In this document: positions 25,274 through 33,339 of the stretch, one piece after another
Layout: each line of letters opens with the position of its first letter
Position numbering within the stretch: the stretch's first letter is position 1
NCBI RefSeq assembly: GCF_000350085.1
Contig: NZ_CAUM01000036.1
Span: 1 to 45,915 of the forward strand
Direction of reading: 5' to 3'
Length of the DNA: 45,915 nucleotides
From: Mesorhizobium metallidurans STM 2683
Lineage (GTDB): Bacteria; Pseudomonadota; Alphaproteobacteria; Rhizobiales; Rhizobiaceae
Position numbers and translations under genes: made by a program
Notes under the pieces: generated by a model
The model's database searches: none
What the model saw: only the letters and a program-made list of their open reading frames with translations
What the model was told of the DNA's origin: nothing

Positions 25274-25990
25274 ATGGTCCGCGTCCTGGTGACGAGGCCG
25301 GAACCGGGCGCCTCGCGCACCGCGCGGCGGCTGCAGGACACGGGCTTCCTGCCGATCCTGCTGCCGCTGACGGAAACGGTTGCCTTGCCAGCCGAGGCAG
25401 GCGCGGTTCCGGACAATGCCGTGGCCGTTGCCATTACCAGCGCCAATGCGGTACGCCATGCGCCGAAGGGGCTGATTGCGACAGTCGCGGCCTTGCCTTG
25501 CCATGCCGTCGGCAAAAGAACGGCGGAAGCGGCCCGCGCAGCGGGATTTCTGTCGGTCAGCGAAGGTTCCGGAGATGCCGAAGCGCTTGCCAGTGCGATT
25601 GCGGGCAGCCTGTCCGGCAAGACGATCGCCTATCTGTGCGGTCGCGTGCGCTTTGCAACCTTCGAGGAGCGGCTCGAGGCGGCCGCGGTACATGTCCGCG
25701 CCGTCGAGACCTACGACACAATTGCGCTGGACTATTCCGACGCTGATATCATCGAACGGCTGGCCGGCCGGCCGGTCGAGACGGTCCTGCTTTATTCGAC
25801 CAAGGCAGCGGAAGCGATGCGGATCCTGACCGGACGATCAGCGCTACACGATCTTTTTGAAAGCACTCGTTTTTTTGCCCTGTCGGGGCGTATCGCCGCA
25901 GCGCTTGGGGATATTTCCAGCGAAGGAATTCAGATTGCGAAAGAGCCTGATGAAGAGGCGCTGCTGGCGCTTTTGCAGAAGCGGCGTTGA
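25274..25990 (+). CDS. hemD: Uroporphyrinogen-III synthase HemD
   Basis: A 238-residue enzyme that closes hydroxymethylbilane to uroporphyrinogen III. HemD is poorly conserved; the call rests on the N-terminal VLVTRPEPGASRTARRL, the AVAITSANAVRH block, CHAVGKRTAEAARAAGF, YLCGRVRF, the LLYSTKAAEAM segment and the position one base after hemC. The ATG follows the hemC TGA directly, so the two are probably translationally coupled. Confidence 0.92.
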   Translation: MVRVLVTRPEPGASRTARRLQDTGFLPILLPLTETVALPAEAGAVPDNAVAVAITSANAVRHAPKGLIATVAALPCHAVGKRTAEAARAAGFLSVSEGSGDAEALASAIAGSLSGKTIAYLCGRVRFATFEERLEAAAVHVRAVETYDTIALDYSDADIIERLAGRPVETVLLYSTKAAEAMRILTGRSALHDLFESTRFFALSGRIAAALGDISSEGIQIAKEPDEEALLALLQKRR

Positions 25991-26079
25991 GCCGCGTCAT
26001 CACACCGCCCCTTTTCACCGCTTGGTGATGTGCTAGACCCTTCCTGAACCATCCCGAGCGAATTCTGCGGAGCCCAAGC

Positions 26080-27582
26080 ATGGTCAAGACGCCGAAAATG
26101 CGACATTCGAAAAACCGTCGCGAGCCGGTGACCATCGAGCTCGAGCCCGGCTCCGTCTCGCGCATCGTCGAGGAGGATGCGGCCAAAGCACCGAACAATG
26201 CGGCGCAGACCGACGAGGCGAAGGCCGCGGAAGCAGCTCCGCAGCCGGAAGTGCCCGAAGAGCCGGTGCATGCCGACCAGACCGATCTCGAGCCGTGGGA
26301 GCACGCCGATACGGCGCCGCGAATCGGAGCGGAGGAGCCGGCAGAGGCCAGCGCCAGACGTTCCGAAGAACCGGAATCTCCTTATCCGGCCAGCTCGGAT
26401 GCTTCGCCGAGCCAGGCCAGATCTTTTGACTACGGTTTCGATGACGCGACCGCCAAAGCCGGTGGGACAGGGTCCCGCGTTACCGAAGACGCGCCGAAAA
26501 CAGGCCAAACGAGGAGCGCGGACATGGCAGCGCAGCCGAAGCGTGGCGGCATCAACGGCATCGCCGCCGGCCTCATCGGCGGAGTCATTGCGCTGGCCGG
26601 GGCGGGCGGGCTGCAGTTTGCCGGTCTGCTCGGCGCGCCGGGTTCAGCTGCAGGCAGTGTGTCGCTCGACGGCGTCAACGGTGAAATCGCTTCGCTGAGG
26701 AGCGAGATCGCAGGCTTGAAGGAAGCTGGCGGCAACAGCGACGCATCGGCCAAGGTGGACGGGCTGGCGTCGGCGCTGGATCAGGTCAGAACGGACGTCG
26801 CCGCGCTGAAATCGGCAGTCGAGCAGGGCGGAGCAGGCGACAATGCCGGGATTGCAGCGCTGGGCGACAAGGTCAAGCAGATCGAGACGGCGGTCGCAGC
26901 ACTTGGCCAGGCCGGCAATACGGCGCCGGTCGACCTCGGCCCGCTCGACGAAAAGCTGGCGGGGCTCGACGCGGCGCTGAAATCCGCCGGTGAGGCGGCG
27001 ACGGTGCAGGAGGGCCGGCTCGGCGCGCTGGAACAATCGGTGTCGCAGCTTTCCGGCAAGGTCGAGGCGCAGTCCTCGCAGCCAAAGATCGCGCTCGCCA
27101 TCGCGGCCTCGGCGCTGAAGGCGGCGCTCGACCGTGGCGCGCCGTTTGCCGCCGAGCTTGAGACCTTCGCGGCGATCTCGCCGGACGCGCCGGAGTTAGC
27201 TGCGCTGCGTCCCTATGCCGAAAAGGGCGTTGCAAAGCGCGCCGATATCGCGGCCGAAATGGAGGCCGCGGCCAATGCCATGGTTACCGCGGCGGCACCT
27301 GTCGACCAGAATGCCGGCTTCCTGCAGAACCTTTTGTCCAGCGCCGAATCGCTGGTCAAGGTCAGGCCGATCGGCGCGGTCGAAGGCGCCGGTGCGCCGG
27401 AAACCGTCGCGCGCATGGAGGTGGCTGTCAACCAGGGTGACTACGCCAAGGCGCTCAGCGAGTACGCCGCGCTGCCGGAGGATGTGAAAACCGCCGGCGC
27501 AGACTTTGCCGGCAAACTGAAGGCGCGCATCGAGGTCGAGACAAAGATTGATTCGCTGATCGCCGGCGCGATGAAGGCATGA
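26080..27582 (+). CDS. Mic60/mitofilin-like inner-membrane protein
   Basis: A 500-residue protein with an acidic, disordered cytoplasmic N-terminus (about residues 1-150), one membrane segment (about 158-182), a long Ala-rich coiled coil (about 195-330) and a C-terminal alpha-helical domain containing KVRPIGAVEGAGAPETVARMEVAVNQGD. This architecture and its place between hemD and hemY match the alphaproteobacterial Mic60, an ancestor of the mitochondrial crista-junction protein that shapes inner membranes. Sequence conservation is low outside the C-terminus. It is separated from hemD by 89 bases and from hemY by 10. Confidence 0.82.
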   Translation: MVKTPKMRHSKNRREPVTIELEPGSVSRIVEEDAAKAPNNAAQTDEAKAAEAAPQPEVPEEPVHADQTDLEPWEHADTAPRIGAEEPAEASARRSEEPESPYPASSDASPSQARSFDYGFDDATAKAGGTGSRVTEDAPKTGQTRSADMAAQPKRGGINGIAAGLIGGVIALAGAGGLQFAGLLGAPGSAAGSVSLDGVNGEIASLRSEIAGLKEAGGNSDASAKVDGLASALDQVRTDVAALKSAVEQGGAGDNAGIAALGDKVKQIETAVAALGQAGNTAPVDLGPLDEKLAGLDAALKSAGEAATVQEGRLGALEQSVSQLSGKVEAQSSQPKIALAIAASALKAALDRGAPFAAELETFAAISPDAPELAALRPYAEKGVAKRADIAAEMEAAANAMVTAAAPVDQNAGFLQNLLSSAESLVKVRPIGAVEGAGAPETVARMEVAVNQGDYAKALSEYAALPEDVKTAGADFAGKLKARIEVETKIDSLIAGAMKA

Positions 27583-27592
27583 GGAAAACCAG

Positions 27593-29200
27593 ATGATCCG
27601 AATTCTCATCTTCCTCGCCGTCGTCTTCGCGCTCGGGCTCGGCTTTGCCTGGCTGGCCGACCGGCCGGGCGAGATGATCGTCACCTTCAGCGGCTATCAG
27701 TACCAGGTCAGCCTGATGGTGGCGGCGGTGGCCGTGGTCGCCGTGGTTGCCGCGGTGATGATTGTCTGGTGGTTGATCAAGTCGCTGTGGAACAGCCCCT
27801 ACACCATCTCGCGCTATTTCCGCGTGCGCCGCCGTGATCGCGGCTACCAGGCGCTGTCGACCGGCATGATCGCCGCCGGCGCCGGCGACGGGGCGCTGGC
27901 GCGCAAGAAGACCAAGGAAGCGGCAAAGCTGATCCGCTCCGACCAGGAGCCGCTGATCCAACTGCTCGAGGCACAGGCCTCGCTGCTCGAAGGCGACCAT
28001 GAAGGCGCGCGAGAAAAGTTCGAGACCATGCTCGACGATCCCGAAATGCGGCTGCTCGGCCTGCGCGGCCTCTATCTCGAGGCCGAACGCCTCGGCGACC
28101 GCAACGCGGCCAGACATTATGCCGGGCGTGCCGCCGTGATGGCGCCGCAACTGGCCTGGGCGGCCGAATCGACGCTGGAGGACCTGACCGGGCGCGGCGA
28201 CTGGGACGGCGCGCTGAAACTGGTCGAGGCGCAGAAATCGACGCGGCAGATCGAGCGCGACGCGGCCAACCGCCGCCGCGCCGTGCTGCTTACCGCCAAG
28301 GCGCTAGCGCTGACCGACAGCGATCCCGACGCCGCCAGGACCGCCGCCCTGGAGGCCAACCGGCTGCGGCCCGATTTCGCGCCGGCGGCGGTTGCCGCCG
28401 CCAAGGCGTTGTTCCGGCAAAACGACATGCGCAAGGGCTCGAAGATCCTCGAAGCGGCATGGAAGGCCGAACCGCATCCCGAGATCGCCGAGCTCTATAC
28501 CCACGCCCGGCCTGCCGATGCCGTACTCGACCGTCTGAACCGGGCAAAGAAGCTGCAGGAGATGAAGAAGAACCACGCCGAATCCTCGCTGACGGTGGCG
28601 CGCGCCGCGCTCGACGCGCAGGATTACAAGACCGCCCGCCAGGAGGCGGAGGCGGCCATTCGCATGGATCGCCGCGAAGGCGCCTATCTGCTGCTGGCCG
28701 ACATTGAGGAGGCCGAGACCGGCGATCAGGGCAAGGTGCGCCAGCTCTTGTCCAAGGCGGTGCGCGCGCCGCGCGATCCGGCATGGGTTGCCGACGGCGT
28801 CATCTCCGAACATTGGGCGCCGGTGTCGCCGATCACCGGCAAGCTCGACGCCTTCGAATGGCGCGCGCCGATGGAGCGGCTTGGCCAGTTGATCGACAGC
28901 GATGAGGACAGGCCGGACGCCGTGGTGCCGGTCATTGCAGCACCGGAGAAGCCGGCGAAGGAAAAGGCGATCGAGCTGACGCCTGCTGCCGCTGCCGAAA
29001 GATCGACTGCCGCGGCCGGGGCGGCCTCCGAACGGGGTGAGGATCAGGTCGCGCCGGTCACGGCAGCCGCCTTTGCCGCGGTGCCGGCCGATGCCGAAGC
29101 CGTCGAGCCGGCGGAGGAACTGGCCCGGCTTCCCGACGACCCCGGCGTCGATCCGGACGACGGACACGAAAAATCGCCGCGCCGGTTCCGCTTGTTTTGA
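27593..29200 (+). CDS. hemY: HemY N-terminal/TPR membrane protein
   Basis: A 535-residue inner-membrane protein with two membrane segments near the N-terminus (about residues 2-20 and 42-64) and TPR-like helical repeats across residues 80-400. The opening IRILIFLAVVFALGLGFAWLADRPG and the later FRVRRRDRGYQALSTGMIAAGAGD are typical of the HemY_N family found in heme operons. The exact role in heme synthesis is not known. It is distinct from the Bacillus protoporphyrinogen oxidase also called HemY. The acidic Ala/Pro-rich tail (about residues 440-535) looks disordered. GAGGAAAA precedes the ATG. Confidence 0.88.
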   Translation: MIRILIFLAVVFALGLGFAWLADRPGEMIVTFSGYQYQVSLMVAAVAVVAVVAAVMIVWWLIKSLWNSPYTISRYFRVRRRDRGYQALSTGMIAAGAGDGALARKKTKEAAKLIRSDQEPLIQLLEAQASLLEGDHEGAREKFETMLDDPEMRLLGLRGLYLEAERLGDRNAARHYAGRAAVMAPQLAWAAESTLEDLTGRGDWDGALKLVEAQKSTRQIERDAANRRRAVLLTAKALALTDSDPDAARTAALEANRLRPDFAPAAVAAAKALFRQNDMRKGSKILEAAWKAEPHPEIAELYTHARPADAVLDRLNRAKKLQEMKKNHAESSLTVARAALDAQDYKTARQEAEAAIRMDRREGAYLLLADIEEAETGDQGKVRQLLSKAVRAPRDPAWVADGVISEHWAPVSPITGKLDAFEWRAPMERLGQLIDSDEDRPDAVVPVIAAPEKPAKEKAIELTPAAAAERSTAAAGAASERGEDQVAPVTAAAFAAVPADAEAVEPAEELARLPDDPGVDPDDGHEKSPRRFRLF

Positions 29201-29243
29201 CCTGGCCCGAAATCGATGATTCTGGTCTGTTGGGAATAGCCAT

Positions 29244-29723
29244 ATGTTCGAACGTGTCCTGTCATTTCTGAGGGATCTGCCGGCTGGCGGCGGCGCTCGC
29301 AGCAGCGGTGATGATCCGCGCATTGCCGCATCGGCCCTGCTCTACCACGTGATGAGCGCCGACGGCGTGCGCCAGGACGTCGAATGGGAGCGCTTCAAGG
29401 CGGTGCTGGCCGAGAGCTATTCGATCAGCGGCGATGAACTCGATGCGCTGGCCGCGGCCGGCGAGCGCGCCGACAACGAGGCGATCGACCTCTACGCCTT
29501 CACCAGCGTGCTGAAGCGGCATCTCGACGCGGACGCGCGCAAGGCCTTTATCGGCCTGATGTGGGAGATCGTCTATGCCGACGGCGAGCTGCATGAGCTC
29601 GAGGACAATACCGTCTGGCGCGTCGCCGAGCTGATCGGCGTCGATCGCCGCGACCGTGTCGAGGCGCGCCGCAAGGCGGCGGCGCAGGCGCCCGGCGCCA
29701 CCGGAACGTCGAGCGACGAATAG
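29244..29723 (+). CDS. TerB-family (tellurite resistance-like) protein
   Basis: A 159-residue all-helical TerB-like protein. Two acidic metal-binding-type motifs are visible: HVMSADGVRQDVEWERF (about residues 35-51) and VYADGELHELEDNTVWRVAELIGV (about 110-133). Such proteins bind divalent metal, but their function outside ter clusters is unknown. No other ter gene is present. It starts 43 bases after hemY in the same direction and may be part of the heme operon, as in other rhizobia. Confidence 0.88.
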   Translation: MFERVLSFLRDLPAGGGARSSGDDPRIAASALLYHVMSADGVRQDVEWERFKAVLAESYSISGDELDALAAAGERADNEAIDLYAFTSVLKRHLDADARKAFIGLMWEIVYADGELHELEDNTVWRVAELIGVDRRDRVEARRKAAAQAPGATGTSSDE

Positions 29724-29737
29724 GACCCCGCCTTCCC

Positions 29738-30454
29738 ATGCCATCCAGACCGAGGCCGAAACCAAAAATCCTGATCGTGCTGCATCAGGAGAATTCGAGC
29801 CCCGGACGCGTTGGCCATATGCTGATCGAGGAAGGTTTCGACCTCGACATGCGCCGCCCGCCGCTCGGCGACGCCTTGCCGGAAACACTGGACGGCCATG
29901 CCGGCGCGGTGGTGTTCGGCGGGCCGATGAGCGCCAATGACGAGGACGAGTTCGTCCGCCGCGAGACCGACTGGCTGAACGTTCCACTGAGGGAGAACCG
30001 GCCCTTCCTCGGCATCTGCCTCGGCGCGCAGATGCTGGCCAATCATCTCGGTGGCAAGGTCGAGGGTCATGGCGAGGGGCTGGTCGAGATCGGCTGGTAT
30101 CCGCTGAAGGCGACCGAAGCGGGCCGCAAGCTGATGCACTGGCCCGAAATGGTCTACCAGTTCCATCGCGAGGGCTTTTCGCTGCCGAAGGATGCGACGC
30201 TTCTGGCGACGGCCGAGACCTATCCCAACCAGGCCTTCCGCTATGGCGACAATGCCTGGGCCATCCAGTTCCATGGCGAATTGACCAGGGCGATGATGCA
30301 GCGCTGGGTCGTGCGCGGCGCGCATCGCTTCGAACTGCCCGGCGCCCAGCCCGGCCGCGATCATCTCGGCGGCCGGCTGATCTGGGACATGCATCTCAAG
30401 CGCTGGCTCGGCGAATTCCTGCAGACGATCTTCGGCAAGCAGGCCGCGCGGTAG
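29738..30454 (+). CDS. Class I glutamine amidotransferase-like protein
   Basis: A 238-residue GATase1 domain protein of the GMP-synthase glutaminase-like group. The nucleophile elbow FLGICLGAQMLANHLGG holds the catalytic cysteine and WAIQFHGELT the catalytic histidine; VVFGGPMSANDED is the oxyanion region. No synthetase domain is attached, so it may deamidate or hydrolyse gamma-glutamyl compounds, as PuuD-like relatives do; the substrate is not known. It begins 14 bases after the TerB-like gene and converges, three bases apart, on the MFS gene. Confidence 0.85.
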   Translation: MPSRPRPKPKILIVLHQENSSPGRVGHMLIEEGFDLDMRRPPLGDALPETLDGHAGAVVFGGPMSANDEDEFVRRETDWLNVPLRENRPFLGICLGAQMLANHLGGKVEGHGEGLVEIGWYPLKATEAGRKLMHWPEMVYQFHREGFSLPKDATLLATAETYPNQAFRYGDNAWAIQFHGELTRAMMQRWVVRGAHRFELPGAQPGRDHLGGRLIWDMHLKRWLGEFLQTIFGKQAAR

Positions 30455-30457
30455 AGG

Positions 30458-31696
30458 TCAGTTTCGCCCGTTGAGATGGCGCACCTTGCGCAATTGCGGG
30501 AACAGCACCGCCCACAATCCGGCGACGATCACCGCCCCGACGCCGCCTATCACCACCGCCGGAACGGTGCCGATCAACGCCGCCATGGTGCCGGCGCGGA
30601 ATTCGCCGACCTCGTTGGAGGCGCCGACGAAGACCTGGTTGACAGCATTGACGCGGCCGCGCACCTCGTCCGGCGTCCACAACTGGATCAGCGTCTCCCT
30701 GATATAGACGCTGAACATGTCGGTGGCGCCGAGGAACGCAAGCGCGACAATCGACAGCCAGGTGAGGGTCGACAGGCCGAACAGCACGGTAAAAGCGCCA
30801 AACAGAGCGACGAAGCCGAGCATGATCACGCCGGCATGGTTGCGGATCGGATGGCCGGCCAGCCAGACCGCGACGCAGATGGCGCCAATGCCTGGCGCCG
30901 AGCGCAGCAGGCCAAGGCCCCAAGGGCCGAGTTCGAGGATATCGCGCGCGTAGACCGGCAGCAGCGCCGAGGCGCCGGATAGAAGCACGGCGAAGAGGTC
31001 GAGCGAGATGGCGCCGAGCACGATCTTCTCGCTCCAGATGTAGCGGAAGCCGGCAAACAGTGTCTGCATCGACGGCTTGTCGGTGGCGGTCCGTTGGGCC
31101 GGCTTCGGAATGGTGTAGATCAGCAGGGCGGCCACCGCCATCAAAACGGCGGCGGTGGCATATGCGACTTCGGCCGAGAGGCCATAGAGCAGGCCGCCGG
31201 CTACCGGGCCGACAATGGTCGCCGTCTGCCAGGCGGACGAGTTCCAGGCAATCGCGTTGCCGAAATCCTCCGGCGGCACCAGATTGGCGAACAGCGAGGA
31301 CGAAGCCGGTCCGTAAAAGGCGCGCGCTACGCCAAACAGAGCGAGCACGGCGAAGATCGGCAGCGGGCTGACGAGACCGCGCAGCGTCAAATACAGCAGG
31401 ACGAGCGCACAGGCCGCCTCGATCAGCGTCGACAGCGCCATGATCAGACGGCGGCCGAAGCGGTCGGCGACGACACCGGTGACCAGCACCAGAAGCAGTG
31501 ACGGCAGGAACTGGACGATGCCGACAATGCCGAGATCGAAAGGATCGCGCGTCAGGTCATAGACCTGCCAGCCGACCGCGACGGAGACGATCATGGTCGC
31601 GAAAGTGGTGAGGAAGCGCGCCGCCCAGTAGCTGAGGAAGGCTTTGTGCCGGAAGGCGGCATAGCGCTGGTCGGGTGAGGTCTGTTCGGCTGTCAT
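30458..31696 (-). CDS. MFS transporter, EntS-like exporter
   Basis: A 412-residue major facilitator with twelve predicted membrane segments. The N-terminal FRHKAFLSYWAARFLTTFATMIVSVAVGWQVYDLTRDPFDLG and VADRFGRRLIM (the family loop between helices 2 and 3; here the first given as a region, residues about 13-55) resemble EntS-type enterobactin exporters and related drug/siderophore exporters. No siderophore gene is nearby, so the substrate is open. The gene runs toward the amidotransferase and is followed upstream by a 242-base gap containing a hairpin element. Confidence 0.85.
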   Translation of the reverse strand: MTAEQTSPDQRYAAFRHKAFLSYWAARFLTTFATMIVSVAVGWQVYDLTRDPFDLGIVGIVQFLPSLLLVLVTGVVADRFGRRLIMALSTLIEAACALVLLYLTLRGLVSPLPIFAVLALFGVARAFYGPASSSLFANLVPPEDFGNAIAWNSSAWQTATIVGPVAGGLLYGLSAEVAYATAAVLMAVAALLIYTIPKPAQRTATDKPSMQTLFAGFRYIWSEKIVLGAISLDLFAVLLSGASALLPVYARDILELGPWGLGLLRSAPGIGAICVAVWLAGHPIRNHAGVIMLGFVALFGAFTVLFGLSTLTWLSIVALAFLGATDMFSVYIRETLIQLWTPDEVRGRVNAVNQVFVGASNEVGEFRAGTMAALIGTVPAVVIGGVGAVIVAGLWAVLFPQLRKVRHLNGRN

Positions 31697-31864
31697 CCTA
31701 GAGTGGCCCCGGCGTGATTGTGTATCGGCCGGCGGGGCTCTTCCATGATGGGCGCTGGTCCGGCCACCACGCTTTTAGTCCGGTTCGGTGCAACGCGCGC
31801 GCAAAAAACGGCTCTGGATCAAGGATTTTCCGGGCATGCGCTTGGCGGAGATGGAGAGGTTGGC

Positions 31865-31894
31865 GCCCCCTCTGTCCGGCAGGACAGAGGGGGC
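31865..31894. repeat. 13-bp perfect inverted repeat around GGCA
   Basis: GCCCCCTCTGTCC and GGACAGAGGGGGC flank a 4-base loop in the gap between the MFS and MucR genes. There is no T-run on either strand, so it is not a normal terminator although it could end the MucR transcript. The CTGTCCGGCAGGACAG core recurs, from memory, in repeated elements of Mesorhizobium genomes. The rest of this 242-base gap (31697-31938) shows nothing else. Confidence 0.7.
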
Positions 31895-31938
31895 TGTCCC
31901 GCCGAGCTTCGAGGCTTTGCCAGGCTTCGAACGATGCC

Positions 31939-32403
31939 TCAGGCCGAAGCCTTGACCTTCCTGTCCTTGCCCTTGACGGGCGCCGGCGGGGCGGCCTTGC
32001 GGCCAAGGCCGATTGCCTTCGCCAGTTGCGAGCGCGAGGCGGCATAGTTGGGAGCGACCATGGGATAGTCCGATGGCAAGCCCCATTTTGCGCGATAGGC
32101 GTCCGGCGTCAGCCCGAAATGGACGCCGATATGGCGCTTCAGCGATTTGAACTTCTTGCCGTCTTCGAGACAGATGATGAAATCCGGCGTCACGGACTTC
32201 TTGGGATTGACCGCGGGCGTCAGCGGTACCGGAGCCGGGATGGCGGGTTGTCCGAGCCCGCTTATCGAGGCGCTGACGCTGGCGATGAGATCGCCGAGAC
32301 CGGAAGCGGGCAGGCGGTTCTTTTCGACGTAGGCGGACACGATGTGGGCGGTCAGCTCGAGAAGGTCAATGTCCTTGCGAGCGTTGTTGCTATCGTCGGT
32401 CAA
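31939..32403 (-). CDS. Ros/MucR zinc-finger transcriptional regulator
   Basis: A 154-residue MucR-family repressor. The N-terminal helical region (DLLELTAHIVSAYVEKNRL) is the oligomerisation part, and the zinc finger is CLEDGKKFKSLKRHIGVHFG with the Cys/His ligands, followed by LTPDAYRAKWGLPSDYPMVAPNYAA. MucR proteins bind AT-rich DNA and control exopolysaccharide, motility and symbiosis or virulence genes in rhizobia and Brucella, and they repress themselves. The AT-rich palindrome at 32484-32502 upstream is a candidate site. Rhizobia often carry several paralogues, so no symbol is given. The Ala/Lys tail is basic. Confidence 0.93.
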   Translation of the reverse strand: MTDDSNNARKDIDLLELTAHIVSAYVEKNRLPASGLGDLIASVSASISGLGQPAIPAPVPLTPAVNPKKSVTPDFIICLEDGKKFKSLKRHIGVHFGLTPDAYRAKWGLPSDYPMVAPNYAASRSQLAKAIGLGRKAAPPAPVKGKDRKVKASA

Positions 32404-32483
32404 TCTAATTTCTCCATCCGTGGGCTGGCAGAATTCCTAGTCGGCAAATCTGCGCAATGCAATGACGCCGCACCACGCCACAC

Positions 32484-32502
32484 ATTATTTTGAAACAATA
32501 AT
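32484..32502. promoter_or_regulatory. AT-rich inverted repeat upstream of mucR
   Basis: ATTATT-TTGAAAC-AATAAT lies about 80 bases before the MucR start. MucR proteins prefer AT-rich DNA with T-A steps and repress their own genes, so this is a candidate autoregulatory site. Confidence 0.4.
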
Positions 32503-32539
32503 ACTAATGGCAGGACCAGATCAACAGGTCAGGCCTCCA

Positions 32540-32589
32540 GAGCATGTTGCCTGAAAAGTGAGCAGCGGTTTTGGTACAGCGACATGCTC
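32540..32589. repeat. Palindromic intergenic repeat, copy 2
   Basis: GAGCATGT at 32540-32547 pairs with ACATGCTC at 32582-32589, around the AGTGAGCAGCGGTTTTGG core shared with the copy at 20632-20673. It lies between the glucokinase-like gene and mucR. Confidence 0.85.
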
Positions 32590-32615
32590 AAATAAAACTT
32601 CACACCATCACAATA

Positions 32616-33320
32616 TCAGACGATCAGTGATTTGTCGCGCCACAGTCGAAATCCGCCTTCGAAGGCGCGCGTGTTGTCGCCGCGCCTGGAATCGACGGGC
32701 AATTCGTCGAGTTTGTCGACATTGCCGCCGCCGATGACCACGTAATCAGGCTGCATGGCGGCGCGCAGCCGATCGACCACGTCGAAAACGTATTTGCGCC
32801 ATTTCTTCTTGCCGCGCTTTTCCAGCCCGCGTTCGCCGACGTAATCCTCGAAACTGCCGCCCTTCCTGTAAGGCAGATGCGCAAGCTCCATCGGCTGGGC
32901 GACATTGTCGACGATCATCGCGGCGCCCAGGCCGGTGCCCAGGCCGAGGAACAGCATGCGGCCACCCTCATAGCTGCCGATGGCCTGCATCAGCGCGTCG
33001 TTGACGACTTTCACCGGCTTGCCGAACGCGGCAGCGAAATCAAAGCCGGCCCAGCCCTTGCCGAGATTGGCGGGGTCCATCAGCGGCCTGTTGTGGTTCA
33101 CCGGGCCGGGATAACCCATCGAGATGACGTCGTATGGCAAGCCCTCGGCGAGTGTCTTGACGGCCGCGATCATCTGTCGCGGCGTCAAGCCAGGTCCGGA
33201 ATCGACCCGGCGCTCCTCGCCGCCGGTGCTGGTCAGGATCTTGACGTGAGAGCCGCCAATGTCGATCGACAGCACGATCTGTTCGCCATTCGCCGCGGCC
33301 GGCTTTGCCGTCTTGGCCAT
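32616..33320 (-). CDS. ppgK: Polyphosphate glucokinase-like ROK-family kinase
   Basis: A 234-residue sugar kinase of the ROK/PPGK type, phosphorylating glucose with polyphosphate or ATP. The phosphate loop VLSIDIGGSHVKI, then ISMGYPGPV, the FLGLGTGLGAAMIV stretch and VIGGGNVDKLDELP match the PPGK branch. ROK zinc cysteines are absent, as in PPGK. ATG at 33320 has GGAGAG upstream; the longer open frame is a shadow of zwf. It is the last of four genes, after GH15, gnd and zwf, and would convert glucose released by the glucoamylase into glucose-6-phosphate. The phosphoryl donor is inferred. Confidence 0.83.
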   Translation of the reverse strand: MAKTAKPAAANGEQIVLSIDIGGSHVKILTSTGGEERRVDSGPGLTPRQMIAAVKTLAEGLPYDVISMGYPGPVNHNRPLMDPANLGKGWAGFDFAAAFGKPVKVVNDALMQAIGSYEGGRMLFLGLGTGLGAAMIVDNVAQPMELAHLPYRKGGSFEDYVGERGLEKRGKKKWRKYVFDVVDRLRAAMQPDYVVIGGGNVDKLDELPVDSRRGDNTRAFEGGFRLWRDKSLIV

Positions 33321-33339
33321 CTCTTTGTCTCTCCGGAAC

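Noticed and set aside
30458..31696. MFS gene as a specific siderophore exporter
   Set aside because: It resembles EntS-type exporters, but no siderophore biosynthesis or uptake gene is in the window, so the substrate is left open.
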